Part shown: positions 44,072 through 54,861 of the stretch, piece after piece
How positions within the stretch are numbered: the stretch's first letter is position 1
Layout: each line of letters starts with the position of its first letter
DNA from: Bombyx mori
Lineage: Eukaryota; Arthropoda; Insecta; Lepidoptera; Bombycidae
NCBI RefSeq assembly: GCF_030269925.1
Contig: NC_085124.1
Span: 14,570,001 to 14,634,000, forward strand
Direction of reading: 5' to 3'
Length of the DNA: 64,000 nucleotides
Notes under the pieces: model-generated
The model's database searches: none
What the model saw: only the letters and a program-made list of their open reading frames with translations
Told to the model about the DNA's origin: nothing
Position numbers and translations under genes: made by a program

Positions 44072-46590
44072 TTTTTTTTTTTTTTTTTTTTCGGGTAGAG
44101 GGCCGAACCTCCTACGAAGTCCCCGCGCAAAAGGGGCGCGCGGGGTATGTGAGACTCAACGATCTGCATGGTGTTGTGAGCAGACCGCGGGCCCAAGGAT
44201 TTTAGGACCCACCCACTAAACGACTCCCCTGCACTCTTACACCCGACGTCCGATCCCCTCCGAGGTCAGAACCCGGATGGGGTAGGGGGGCTACCGCGGT
44301 CAACACTACAACCAGACGGCGCGGCTCACCCCAAGGACGCCCAGCCGACGGAGCCTTCGAGGCGAATCGAAGGCTCTGAAACGTCGGCCGTCTCGGTACG
44401 GCAGCCCGTTGGGCCGCCCAGACGGTGCCGCTGGTGTCCCGGAATACCCCGCTGGACCAGAACCAGCCTGCCGGGTCGGGACGCGATACACCGTCGACCG
44501 GTCGCTCTATTCACTCCACGGCAGCGCGCTAGAGTGCTGGTAGCGCGCCGCGCGGCCTCTACCCTCTCAGGTCGCCCATTGACCTTCACCGAGGGGAGGC
44601 CGCTACCTACAGAGGCCGGAACGTACGGGCGTATTCCCGCCTCCGGCTCCCGGATCGACGGCGACAGTTTGGTGCGGAAAGGGAAGAGATCTCCCTCTCT
44701 CGCTCCGCCGCCTCCTTCTGCGAGATGGTGGACTCGCAGAAGTCGAGCATCGCCTTCCAGGACGCGTCGCTGCCGAGCATCGTAGCCACGACGCGCGGCA
44801 GCGAGAGGTCCTCTCCTATGACCGCGACGAGGGCGGCGCGTTGCTCATCGAATCCAGAGCAACGCGCCAATGTATGTTCCGCTGTGTCTTCCTCGTCGCG
44901 GTCCGCGCAGTGGTGGCACTGCGCCGTCGGTTCCCTTCCGGCTATCTGGAAGAGGTACCGGCCAAAACACCCATGGCCGGTCAACATCTGCGTCAGCCGG
45001 AAGGTGAGGCATCCGCGGTCGCGGCCCACCCAGTCCGCGAGAACCGGGCGGACCGCCTCGACGGTACGGATGCCGGCCGACGGGTCCGCCAAGCGGCGAG
45101 ACCACGCCTCCAGCACGGACCGCCGAGATTGGAGCCTCCGCGCTCGAACTATACCTTCGCCGGGGTGCCCTTCCCCCCTAGATCGGAGGTCGCTACGCCA
45201 CCTGTAATCAGCAGCGAGCGCCTCCGCCTCCAGGTCCCAGGGTGGCGCCCCGGCGAGCAAGCACGCCGCCTCGAAGGAGACGGTGCGGTATCCTCGGATG
45301 GCCCTGACCGCGATCGCGCGCTGCGGACGTCGCAGCGCGGCGACGTTCTTGCGGGTCAGGGCCTGGCACCATACCGGAACACCGTATAGTGCCATCGACC
45401 GCACCACCCCCATGTATAGGCGGCGCGCCGCCTCATCGGGACCCCCAACGTTAAGAAGAAGCCGGCTCAAAGAGCCGGCTGTCGCGATCAGCCGAGGGCC
45501 CAATTTCTTAAAGTGAGCGCGGAAGCTCCAACGACCATCCAGTTCGAGGCCGAGGTACCTGAGACCGGTCACCCCGACCCCGATGCGAACGCCTCCGATC
45601 ACGAGGTGGGCATCCGCAGGCGGCGCCCGTCCCGGCCCGTGAAATAAGAGGGCCTGGGTTTTTTCGAGCGCCACCTCGAGCCCCAACCGTCGGATCCTTG
45701 CGACGACGTTTGCCACACCTGCGCAAGCCAGACGGGCAGACTCCCGGTAGTCCCTCCCCGGGGCTACGACCAGCGTGTCGTCAGCATAGCAGACGACACT
45801 TAGCCCGGGGAGGGAACCCCATAGAGCGCCCTGCAGGACCCAGTCGTAACCAATGTTCCACAGCAGGGGGCCCAGAACAGACCACTGCGGAACACCGCGC
45901 TCGACGGGGAAGCGGTAGACCGCCCCACCGTGTCCGACGCATACGATCGACCTGTCCTCGAGATAGGAGCCGATCAGCCGGCGGAGGTACGCGGGGACGC
46001 CGTGATACTCCAGCGCCCCCGCAATCACCGACCAGGGCAGGGTGTTGAATGCGTTCCTTATGTCCAAGGACACCGCCATTGCCACCCCGCCCCGGGTTAC
46101 GGCCTCATCAGAGAGGGCACGCACGAGCAAAATCGCGTCGATCGTTGAGCGGCCCTCTCTGAAGCCGTACTGCTCCGCCGAAAGATCGGGACCCATCCCG
46201 GTCAGGTGCCGGACGATGCGGGCAGCCATGATCCTTTCCAACATTTTGCCCGCCTCGTCCAGCAACACGATGGGGCGATAGCCCGCGGGTGAGTCCGCGG
46301 GGCGCCCGTCCTTCCTCAACAGGACCAGTCTGCCCGTCTTCCATTTCGACGGGAACCGTCCCGATTCGAGGCACGCTTCAAAAAGCCCCCCGAGCCGGTC
46401 CCTTAGGGCCTCGAAGGCCAAGTTCCAGACCCGGCCGTGAACGCCGTCAAGGCCGGGGGCCGCGTCCTTCGCTCTCATTTTGGACACGGCCGCATGGATC
46501 TCCGCCCCCGTGATAGGGGGAGGGGGCTCCTCGGCAGCGGAAACGCTGGGGCGACGCGGAGGCGTGCCCCACGTGGCGTCCATCTGGGGG
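44072..46590 (-). mobile_element. R1-clade LINE, 5'-truncated, in Bm1
   Basis: A 2.5-kb GC-rich block in AT-rich DNA. The left border is poly-T (44072-44091), followed by about 500 bp of reversed 3'UTR, then the RT ORF at 44607-46583. The right border lies in or next to a G run at 46586-46593, where Bm1 resumes. It has no endonuclease domain, so truncation occurred inside ORF2. Confidence 0.93.
44607..46583 (-). CDS. R1-clade non-LTR reverse transcriptase, truncated ORF2
   Basis: A 658-codon uninterrupted frame encodes the reverse-transcriptase and C-terminal parts of an R1-clade LINE ORF2, which copies the element RNA at the target site. Visible RT blocks are YRPIVLLDEAGKMLERI (about 102-118), QYGFREGRSTIDAI (138-151), the first catalytic Asp in SLDIRNAFN (172-180), VPQWSVLGPLLWNIGYD (231-247) and YADD (266-269). 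The C-terminus has a CCHC knuckle (C556, C559, H570, C575). The usual N-terminal APE-type endonuclease (full ORF2 is around 1,000 residues or more) is missing, so the M at residue 1 is not the native start. Residue 234 is W where PQGS is almost invariant, so activity is doubtful even with an open frame. Long overlapping frames on both strands here are GC-rich shadows. Confidence 0.93.
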   Translation of the reverse strand: MDATWGTPPRRPSVSAAEEPPPPITGAEIHAAVSKMRAKDAAPGLDGVHGRVWNLAFEALRDRLGGLFEACLESGRFPSKWKTGRLVLLRKDGRPADSPAGYRPIVLLDEAGKMLERIMAARIVRHLTGMGPDLSAEQYGFREGRSTIDAILLVRALSDEAVTRGGVAMAVSLDIRNAFNTLPWSVIAGALEYHGVPAYLRRLIGSYLEDRSIVCVGHGGAVYRFPVERGVPQWSVLGPLLWNIGYDWVLQGALWGSLPGLSVVCYADDTLVVAPGRDYRESARLACAGVANVVARIRRLGLEVALEKTQALLFHGPGRAPPADAHLVIGGVRIGVGVTGLRYLGLELDGRWSFRAHFKKLGPRLIATAGSLSRLLLNVGGPDEAARRLYMGVVRSMALYGVPVWCQALTRKNVAALRRPQRAIAVRAIRGYRTVSFEAACLLAGAPPWDLEAEALAADYRWRSDLRSRGEGHPGEGIVRARRLQSRRSVLEAWSRRLADPSAGIRTVEAVRPVLADWVGRDRGCLTFRLTQMLTGHGCFGRYLFQIAGREPTAQCHHCADRDEEDTAEHTLARCSGFDEQRAALVAVIGEDLSLPRVVATMLGSDASWKAMLDFCESTISQKEAAEREREISSLSAPNCRRRSGSRRREYARTFRPL

Positions 46591-46593
46591 GGG

Positions 46594-46814
46594 AGGTACC
46601 ACCACCCTGCCTATTTTTGCCGTGAAGCAGTAATGCGTTTCGGTTTCGAGGGTGGTTTGAAGGGTGGGGCAGCTGTTGTAACTATACTGAGACTTTAGAA
46701 CTTATATCTCAAGGTGGGTGGCGCATTTACGTGGTATATATCTATGGGCTTCAGTAACCACTTAACACCAGGTGGGCTGTGAGTTTGTCCACCCATCTAA
46801 GCAATAAATAAAAA
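46594..46814 (+). mobile_element. Bm1 SINE, right part (after LINE insertion)
   Basis: AGGTACCACCACCCTGCCTA through GGGGCAGCTGTTGTAACTAT to AAGCAATAAATAAAAA. A 15-16-bp local duplication (GAGGGTGG/GAAGGGTGG) is present at 46650-46670. Confidence 0.92.
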
Positions 46815-47208
46815 GCTATTAACCATCACAGCTTGACTTCAAATCTTAACGTCTTAAGGCCTGTCCCACACTGGAGAGTGTCACACTTTAAAATTAGTAT
46901 GCTAAGTCGTTTACTAGAATATACTGTGATGAGTATCTACATATTATGTGTAATTATAATTACGTTAACGAATTTCACATTCTACTGTTTCAGTGATATT
47001 TTTAATACGATGTACTAACTTTAGAGAAAATACGCTAGATTCCTACCTTTGTACTGTAACCAAACTTCAAGTAGTACAAACATTTAAGAGAAGTTACTCG
47101 TGTTGTATGAAATAGAGTGAAGCCTAAACTAAATTGTGAAATGAAAGTAGAACAATGAATATAACATGAATACCTACATGAATGTATTTTGGGAGAAGAA
47201 TTTTCAAT
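46815..47208. other. No recognised feature
   Basis: AT-rich DNA. Confidence 0.4.
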
Positions 47209-47434
47209 TACTGGTCCTCACGGGTAAGTACCACCACCCTGCCTATTTCTGGCGTGAATCAGTCATGTGTTTTGGTTTGAAGGGTGGGACACCCGTTGTA
47301 ACTATACTGAGACTTTAGAACTCATATCTCAACGTGGGTGAAGGCATCTACGTGTAGATGTCTATGGGCTTTGCTTTGGTAACCACTTAACGCCTGGTGG
47401 GCTGTGAGCTCATCCTAACAAATATGCAATAGCG
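47209..47434 (+). mobile_element. Bm1 SINE, 5'-truncated
   Basis: TTACTGG, then a deletion, then TCACGGGTAAGTACCACCAC and body to AATATGCAATAG. It also begins near the ACTGG point shared by many copies. Confidence 0.85.
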
Positions 47435-47611
47435 TAACGACTCGTCTGACCAGCTACGATCTCGATCTACTCTGGTCTGACAGAATGAAGACTATTTTCT
47501 TCAATAGAACGGGTACTTTCACCAGACCCCGCAAAGTGTACGCCGGCATTGGATTTTTTGAGTCTGTGTCAAATTCTTTAATAACGGGTTGCCAGGGAGC
47601 TTGTCTGCTAA

Positions 47612-47990
47612 ACTTTATGAGCTGACAGCCTGCCCAATTAATGCGCCACACATCTTGAGATATAAGTTCTAAGATCTCAGTATAGTTACAACGGCTGCCC
47701 CACCCTTCAAACCGAAACGCATTACTGCTTCGCGGCAGAAATAGGTAGGGTGGTGGTACCTACCCGTGCGGACTCACAAGAGGTCTTACTACCAGTAATT
47801 ACGCACATTATAATTTTTGCGGGTTTGATTTTTATTACACGATGTTATTCCTTCACCGTGGAAGTCAATCGTGAACATTTGTTGGTTACGTATTTCAGTA
47901 GAAAAATTGGTACTCGCCTGGGATTCGAACATCGGTGCAACACTCAACACGAATGCACCGGACGTCTTATCCTTTAGGCCACGACGAATT
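47612..47990 (-). mobile_element. Bm1 SINE, head intact, tail deleted
   Basis: TTATGAGCTGACAGCCTGCC jumps to AATGCGCCACACATCTTGAG, so the tail has a ~60-bp deletion. The body continues to the reversed head GCACCGGACGTCTTATCCTT TAGGCCACGACGA. Confidence 0.88.
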
Positions 47991-48540
47991 CAAAATCTTT
48001 GACTATATTTGAAAAGTGACTAAGATTTCTTTAAATATAGATCAACACATCCCCAAACCTGCCTTTGTGACAAGTTCTATCAACAATCTAATTGACGAAA
48101 ACATTGTTGGATCTTTATTGAATAAAATTATCCAATTTACGGGGTCATTGCTTATTAAACTCAGTTTTTGTTGGTATTTTGTATACCGCTGTGTATTCTC
48201 TAAGATCTCTGACGTTCGCTTTCATTACAGCCCTCAGCAAAGCTGAAGTGTCGTTAAAATTGTTTTATTACGGGACAATCTTAATGCTTGACAAAATGTC
48301 TTTGTCCATTTCCTTATAAAACTTTTATTGTCTGTTGTGGACAAACCAAAGGATAATTAAGTGGAATTTTAATGTTGTTAAACTTTATTGCCGAATAGCC
48401 GCGTAGTCATTTTGACAACTTCTATACGGGATTTCAAAAATTGTAATAGACTTATTAAGCTTTTGTTGCTTGATAGAATGGAATAGAAACTTACTTTGCA
48501 GAAGATAGAAATATAGTATATTGAATATTAATGTAGATAA
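47991..48540. other. No recognised feature
   Basis: AT-rich DNA. The open frame at 48016-48246 has no recognised motif. Confidence 0.4.
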
Positions 48541-48568
48541 TATCAATCAATCAATCAATCAATCAATG
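48541..48568. repeat. (ATCA)n microsatellite
   Basis: Six tandem ATCA units. Confidence 0.9.
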
Positions 48569-48972
48569 TATTTATATTAATTATAGCTGTCTGAGCCGAG
48601 ATGCTTATAAGCTTCCAACCCACCAACTATTTATTTTTTCATTCCTATAGATTTGTGGACCAGTTTAGGATTATTTCAGGTTGCTTACATTGAACTATAT
48701 GGACACAGAAAACTTAATTAAAAACAAGAAATAGCAGTAGATTTATTAATGTTGTATCTTTTTGTTTATTTTTTCTTATTAATTTATTTTATAATTGTTT
48801 ATAACTACGCTCCCCACATATGTGTAATTATTTGATGTGTTATTTTTATTACTCAAAAATTTTTATTATCTTATATGTTAAATCTTGTAACGCATGTTTT
48901 TTTGAGCGTAATAATTATTAATAATAGTGATGTCGTTTTGAAGTCAATTATATACATAGTAAATCGCATTTT

Positions 48973-49009
48973 GATCCTCACGATACAGGCTATGCCTAGT
49001 GTGAGGATC
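48973..49009. other. Stem-loop, 9-bp perfect outer stem
   Basis: GATCCTCAC (48973-48981) pairs with GTGAGGATC (49001-49009). The interior AGGC-TAT-GCCT can continue the stem. AATAAA lies at about 49108, followed by (ATT)n. It looks like a LINE-type 3'UTR structure, but the parent element is not identified. Confidence 0.6.
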
Positions 49010-49117
49010 ATTGGTTAATTTTATATTGTTGATGCCATCTGCGTAATCTCTGTTTGTTAAATATGTAAATAGTATTCTAGATCATGATTTAAGAGTTTAT
49101 GTAGTAAATAAAGAAAT

Positions 49118-49142
49118 TATTATTATTATTAATTATTATTAT
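49118..49142. repeat. (ATT)n microsatellite
   Basis: Imperfect ATT/TTA run directly after TAAATAAAG. It may be a LINE 3' tail. Confidence 0.7.
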
Positions 49143-50513
49143 ATTATGTGGAGAATTGCTTACCAGATCGGGTCACATCGTGAAGCTAGCATCCACTATG
49201 GGGCCGGAAGCTTTATTTGTACTGTATAACGATCCATGACGGAGCTTACACGTAGCTTTTTCGTTAAAGCTACTCATTTCCGTACCTATAATTATTGACA
49301 AATTTCAATTGAATTTTGGAAGTCCATAAAGATGTTCAAAAATAAGTAGCACATAATTAATTCATCTCATTCAAGGTTTCAGTAATTCAGTCGAGCTAAT
49401 AACGTCATGGAGGTTCAAACGCTCGCACCATCCATCACGGAGGCTGCTACCGACGCAGGAACGTTTTGAATCGAAATCACTGCATCACTTTCCATTAGGG
49501 ATTCGACTAGGGAATAATTCGATGGGAAAAAAACATTTTTTTTTCTTAAAAATTTGACGTTAAACTCCTATGTGGCTAAGCCTCTTTAGTTTAAGTTTTG
49601 GTATCCTATATACTTGGGAAATTGTTTACTGAATTCTAATATACCTAATAAAAACACTAAATTTTCAAAAAATAAGATGTCCGAGATTGAGAGAAAATCT
49701 GTTCCATTGCAAAGAGAAAAAAGTTCATAAACAAATAATTTATTTATTTAATAATAATCTATATATTTTCTCTCTCAAAGGTATATAGAACAAATGCAAA
49801 TGGAAATTGGAAATTAATATTATTATAATTTATTTTGTAAGCCTTTGAAAGAGCTGAAGTCTGTACTAGGTTCAAAAAACTGTATTACAAATACCTACTG
49901 CCTGTCATTAGTTAATAGTAAATATAATTAATGTACACTGGTCACACTACCCCGATTCAGGTATCCATAATAATAATATCACAAGAATGTGTTTCCAACT
50001 TATAATTCTTTGCAATTAAAGCATCGATATATTGACGTTATTATTGTAGGTTCATTGAATTATCATTGGTTATATTATAAACTGTTGATTTTACAGGGAT
50101 AACTAAAACCCGGATTATCCGTTAAGCCCTCAGGTTAGAACGAAATGCTGCAAACAATTGAAACTAAACCATTATCTTGTATACCAAGAATAGATCAGCA
50201 ATTCAAAAGTCAAGAAAATTTACGTCCAGCGACTTACTATAAAACTCGAGCCGGCTGTCATTTACCCAATTGTCAAGTTTTAATGTACCTAAAATGTACT
50301 TAAAGTTAATACCAAACGTCCATTAGGAAGTTTGCGATTGCCGTGATGGATATTCCCGTCTGCATTTCCAAAATCGTTGTTTAAGTGTTGTTGATAAGTT
50401 AAAATTGATGGAAAACTTTCCTTTTGTACTCCAAAGTGAAATAAAACAGAATGTAACAAAGGACTTTTCTTAATGAACGTCGGAAAATTCAATATCGTTA
50501 TTAGATTAGAAAA
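49143..50513. other. AT-rich DNA, nothing recognised
   Basis: A minus-strand frame at 50289-50567 overlaps Bm1 at its start and is not convincing. Confidence 0.45.
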
Positions 50514-50954
50514 GTCGTCGTGGCCTAAGAGATAAGCCGTCCGGTGCATTCGTGTTGAGCGATGCACCGGTGTTCGAATCTCAGGCGGATACCAATTTTT
50601 CTAATGAATTACGTACTCAACAAATGTTCACGATTTACTTCCACGGTGAAGGAATAACATCGTGTAATAAAAATGAAACCGCAAAATTATAATTTGCGTA
50701 ATTACTGATGGTAGACCACTTGTGAATCCGCGCGAGTAGGTACCACCACCCTGCCTATTTCTGCCGTGAAGCAGTAATGCATTTCGGTTTGAAGGGTGGG
50801 GCAGCCGTTGTAACTATACTGAGACCTTAGAACTCATATCTCAAGGTGGGTGGCGCATTTACGTTGTAGATTTCTATGGGCTCCATTAACCACCTAACAC
50901 CAGGTATACTATGAGCTCGTCCACCCATCTAAGCAATAAAATAAATAAATAAAT
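50514..50954 (+). mobile_element. Bm1 SINE, full length
   Basis: Best complete copy in the window. The head AAGTCGTCGTGGCCTAAGAG carries the A-box region, GGTGTTCGAATCTC (about 50569-50582) is the B-box region, and the body is complete. The tail AAGCAATAAAATAAATAAAT ends in a TAAA-type repeat. As a tRNA-derived SINE it encodes no protein. Confidence 0.95.
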
Positions 50955-51259
50955 TAGTGTTCCCACACTAGGAGTGCTTCAAGGTTTAGCCGAGGTTAAA
51001 AGTTAGTAAATAGAACCTAATTTTATTTGGTAAAGTCACTTTCGACGGTCAACAACTTTATTTAAGCTTGATTGCAATAAATACATGACGTCACACGAGC
51101 TTCGGGAACGCAGTGACAAAAATTTCATTTCAGACCCTGACCTCTGAGTACCTGATAATTCAGACATTTGGCTATAGAGGCTAAAAAGTACAAAATTATA
51201 TCAATTTCGCAATAAGACAGATCATTGTACTTAAAATTGAATAATTTTTTTATTTAATA
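50955..51259. other. No recognised feature
   Basis: AT-rich DNA. Confidence 0.4.
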
Positions 51260-51502
51260 CTAGCTGACCCGGCAGACTTCGTAGTGCCTCAATCGATAAA
51301 TAAAAGACACATCAAGGGGACACATCAAAGGAAAAACAAAATTGTTTTTTTTATATAATTCCGAGCTTTTTTATATTTTCTCACCTTTTAAGCCTTCCCT
51401 GGACTTCCACGCATAATTCAATACCAAAATTAGCCAAATCGGTCCAGCCGTTCTCGAGTTTTAGCGAGACTAACGAACAGCAATTCATTTTATATATAGA
51501 GA
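51260..51502 (-). mobile_element. Helitron-like non-autonomous element
   Basis: On the minus strand it begins TCTCTATATATAAAATGAATT and ends GCCGGGTCAGCTAG, with A before and T after. It contains CCGTTCTCGAGTTTTAGCGA on the plus strand, the reverse of the block at 36312-36595. Confidence 0.82.
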
Positions 51503-51924
51503 TAAACAATTGTGTAAAATTTCAAGGTTCTCAATTTGAAACGTATGTAATTTGTTCGCTAATTTGAAAAATTATAACCTCGTAATGGCATTGAACTTTG
51601 AGAGCTTTGTTGATTTCCTGTCGGGGTAAGCTGAAAATAAACTTAAATTAGACATCATTTAGAACCTTACCTAGCAATAAGCCAGTCATAAACATATTCA
51701 CATAATGAATCCCATAACTAATATCCGTATAACTTCGCATCGTACTTGTTAATAACACTGTCGAACTAATATACTAAGTTCCCTAGATCAATCAAGGATC
51801 CGACGTCGAGTAATATTGGAAGAGTATCTTTATTGATAAATATGTTTTTTGATACAAATAGTAATATTAATAATATTGATATACTGGTAATGTAATAAAG
51901 ACTAGAGCTCCCCCGGTACTCGGA
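51503..51924. other. No recognised feature
   Basis: AT-rich DNA. Confidence 0.4.
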
Positions 51925-52312
51925 ATTCGACTATAATTAATTAAAATTATAAGTTTGTATTGTCAAAGACTATTATTAAACTTCTATAATCACAGATTCC
52001 GCCAAGACTACACATTAGACAAATATTAATAAATACAAACATTTTTTCCAATTTGACCACAGACTATAAGCGATAAGAAACACTAAACAAATAGTACGCA
52101 TGCTTGTGTGTGTCAAATACATAGTAGTGTGTGTAATGTTTTTTATAATGATTTAATGTATTTTTATGCATAATTTAAAAAAATATTAACATTCTGTACT
52201 CCTTCTCTATATTCTCTATATGTATAAGTGTGGGAAATTTCATACTCCTCCGTAAGCGCAATTTTCGTAAAAAGGGGTACAAAGTTTTTGCTTCACGTAT
52301 TTTTTTAAAAAA
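51925..52312 (+). repeat. Dispersed repeat, inverted relative to 3.76-4.7 kb
   Basis: Read in reverse it matches the 3.87-4.56-kb repeat without the 250-bp Helitron insertion. The GAGGAGTATGAAATTTCCCA block, AAATTATGCATAAAAATACA, the CACACAC stretch and TTATAGTCGAATTCC appear in the same order. Its right end is cut by a Bm1 copy. Confidence 0.7.
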
Positions 52313-52549
52313 TTTTTTATTGCTTAGGTGGGTGATCTCATAGCCCACCTGGTGTCAAGTGGTTACTGGAGCTCATAAACATCTACAATGTAAATGCGCC
52401 ACCCACCTTGAGATTTATGTTCTAAGGTCTCAAGTATAGTTACAACGGCTGTCCCACCCTTCAAACCGAAACGCATTACTGCTTCACGGCAGAGATAGAC
52501 AGGGTGGTGGTACATACCCGCGAGGACTCACAAGTGGTCCTACCACTAG
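52313..52549 (-). mobile_element. Bm1 SINE, 5'-truncated
   Basis: TTTTTTATTGCTTAGGTGGG and body to GTCCTACCACTAGT: the recurrent truncation point. Confidence 0.9.
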
Positions 52550-53417
52550 TTTATTTCTTTATTTATTTATTTTATATGAACTCTGTTAACTACCGCACAC
52601 CAGGGACCCCGACACGTCATATTATACTCATTGAAACATTTTTCATTAATTATACAATACTAAAATACACTGCCACTGCTACACCACTAAAATCCTTTTC
52701 GTGTGAGTACCGAAATATTCCATAATCATTTCACCACATTTATAACAAGCAACCTAAAAAATCTAATGAAACTTGCATACCTTAAATATATGCACGTTCT
52801 ATTTCAGATCTGTTATAGTTTCATTCCTAATTCAAGCGGACGCTGTCAGGCTTCAAATCAAAACTGAACACGGTTTTAAATAGCTTCGCAGTCCGTTCAT
52901 ATTTAACAGTTGAAAGAACGCGGCCGTCTGCTCATCGGCGCTCAACTCTAATAACCTCTCCCATAACTTTCCTTTTATGCTAATATGATATAATGAAACG
53001 GACCGTGGTTCGTAATGTAGAACTTTCTTAATATTGTATTCCGCAACCCAAATAGTCGCGCTGTACATTTTCAATCCTCCTGTAAAATTACGTCCTTTTG
53101 GCTATTTATTTACGCTTTGTACCGTATTTACAAACTCGTGTTTGACCTCGTAACTCTTGATCGGGTTATGAATATTTCATTTAATGTCCAATTAACTTTG
53201 AATGAAGTTCTGTACGTCAAAACTATTTTAGATTCTGATTTAAATTTGTTCATTTTGTGTGATGTCTAAAATATCGGCAAATAGAAGTTTAACGTCGAAA
53301 TTTTAAGAAGAAAAGATGAATTTCCCATCAAACCGTGCTAGTCGAATCCCTAAAAGGTCATCTTGTGTGTTTGCGTGCTGTTCTCCTAAACAAATGAGAA
53401 CTGGAATGCGTGAATAC
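52550..53417. other. No recognised gene
   Basis: A minus-strand frame at 52853-53074 (ending in LKPCSVLI) has mixed composition that could be coding, but it shows no motif and no clear splice sites. Confidence 0.35.
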
Positions 53418-53815
53418 ATTTTTTCTCCTACCTACGCCAAAAGTTCGGTTTTCCTCCCGCTGTACAGGGAAGAAAGTGTAACTTTTCCTCCCTAGGAACT
53501 GACAAGGGCGCATGCGCGTTAGTGTCTACGTCTGCTCTCACGCACGTAAAATTCTCCGCCATTGTTGTGCTTGGGTAATTTGCAATATTGTGTGTAGTGT
53601 AAAAGTGAAATAAACAACTTACAATAAAATTTAATACTGAAAGATTAAACAAAGATGAGTTCATCAGACTGTTCTTATTCAATTAGTAGTAGTTTATTTA
53701 AAAATTAAAAAAACAGTTAAATTGTTTTTTTATGAGGCCTACCCCCTGCCAGGGCTTCGCGCCTGAACCCCAGCCTGATTCTCTACAAACTTTCGGCCTG
53801 GTAGGAGAAAAAATA
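53418..53815 (+). mobile_element. TIR element with residual first exon
   Basis: The left TTTTTTCTCCTACC..GCCAAAAGTT and the right end read in reverse, TTTTTTCTCCTACC..GCCGAAAGTTT, form an imperfect ~28-bp terminal inverted repeat. Inside lies a leader-like stretch (CTCCGCCATTGTTGTGCTTG) followed by an ATG at 53655. The 17-codon frame MSSSDCSYSISSSLFKN stops just before the 3' part. It looks like an internal-deletion derivative of a DNA transposon keeping only promoter, leader and the first codons. Confidence 0.6.
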
Positions 53816-53817
53816 GT

Positions 53818-53913
53818 ATGTGCACCGCGGGAAAAAAGTAGGACATCTCATCCCGCGCGCTTGCCAATTTTACACGCGGGAGGAAAAGTCCTAATTTTCT
53901 CCCTTGGTGCACA
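53818..53913. repeat. Imperfect 96-bp palindrome
   Basis: TGTGCACCGCGGGAAAAAAG TAGGAC at the left pairs with GTCCTAATTTTCTCCCTTGG TGCACA at the right, with few mismatches. It abuts the TIR element. Confidence 0.75.
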
Positions 53914-53941
53914 ATGTACTATAGTTTGATGGGGAGACGTT

Positions 53942-54118
53942 TTAGCCCACTGAGTTTCTCGCCGGGTCTTCTCAGTGAGTCGCGTTTTAGATCCGGTGGT
54001 AGATTCTGCGAAGCACTGCTTGCTGGGGCTAGTGTTAGCAAAGTCCTCAGGTTAGAGCCCCATGAGCTCACCTTCTCGCCCAGTTACACTGGCCTAGCCC
54101 TTTAAGATTACCAGCTTT
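53942..54118 (+). mobile_element. BMC1-type LINE 3' end
   Basis: AGCCCACTGAGTTTCTCGCC, GATTCTGCGAAGCACTGCTT and CCCCATGAGCTCACC, then TTAAGATTACCAGCTTTTCT. The poly-A is absent and the sequence runs into a Bm1. Confidence 0.82.
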
Positions 54119-54129
54119 TCTAATGAACC

Positions 54130-54518
54130 ACGGGTACCAATTTTTCTAATGAAATACGTACTTAACAAATGTTCACTATCGACTTCCACGGTGAAGTAAT
54201 AACATACTTCCACGGTGAAGTAATAACATCGTGTAATAAAAATCAAACCCGCAAAATTATAATTTTCATAATTACTGTTGGTAAGATCTCTTGTGAGTCC
54301 ACACGGGTAGGTACCACCACCCAGCCTATTTCTGCCGTGGAGCAGCAATGCGTTTCGGTTTGAAGGGTGGAGCAGCCGTTGTAACTATACTGAGACCTTA
54401 GAACTTATATCTCGAGGTGGGTGGCGCATTTACGTTGTAGATGTCTATGGGTTCCAGTAACCACTTAACAACAGGTGGGCTGCGAGATCGTCCATCCATC
54501 TAAGCAATAAAAAAAAAT
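54130..54518 (+). mobile_element. Bm1 SINE lacking its tRNA-like head
   Basis: It begins ACGGGTACCAATTTTTCTAA just after the head. A 24-bp unit starting ACTTCCACGGTGAAGTAATA is tandemly doubled (54182-54205 and 54206-54229). The body and tail are complete to AAGCAATAAAAAAAAA. Confidence 0.92.
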
Positions 54519-54861
54519 TACGATTAGAGCAATACATCTGCATATCTGTAAATGTAGGTTTATAAAAAAAAATTATTTTATGGATATCTGTTCAAGCTTT
54601 AAGTTCGACGCATCATAATCCGTTTTACGATAGACGTTAGACTCGACCTTGTCTCGAATCATCAAATTTTTATTAGCTTGTGCCAGAAAAAGGGCAGTAA
54701 AGAGATCAATTCTTTGTTTTCCTGCTACGGTCTCCGCTTGCCAATAAATACAAATTGTTTTTCATAAATAGCCAAGTTCAATTTCCGTTTTTTCGTTGGT
54801 GGAATTGTTTAAATTCCGTTACCTTTTAACTAGACCCGGCGTCAAAACTGTAAATATTAAA
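54519..54861. other. No recognised feature
   Basis: AT-rich DNA. Confidence 0.4.

Noticed and set aside
44326..46698. Many ORFs on both strands in the GC-rich block
   Set aside because: They overlap the 658-codon RT frame in other frames and show no motif. High GC makes stops rare.
50100..50138. Second microexon candidate (acceptor at 50098, donor near GTTAGA)
   Set aside because: All three frames contain stop codons within the 37-nt block.
50514..50585. tRNA gene at Bm1 heads
   Set aside because: The tRNA-like heads (also at 7797, 9036, 32917, 44004) belong to full SINEs; no cloverleaf with a proper anticodon arm was evident.
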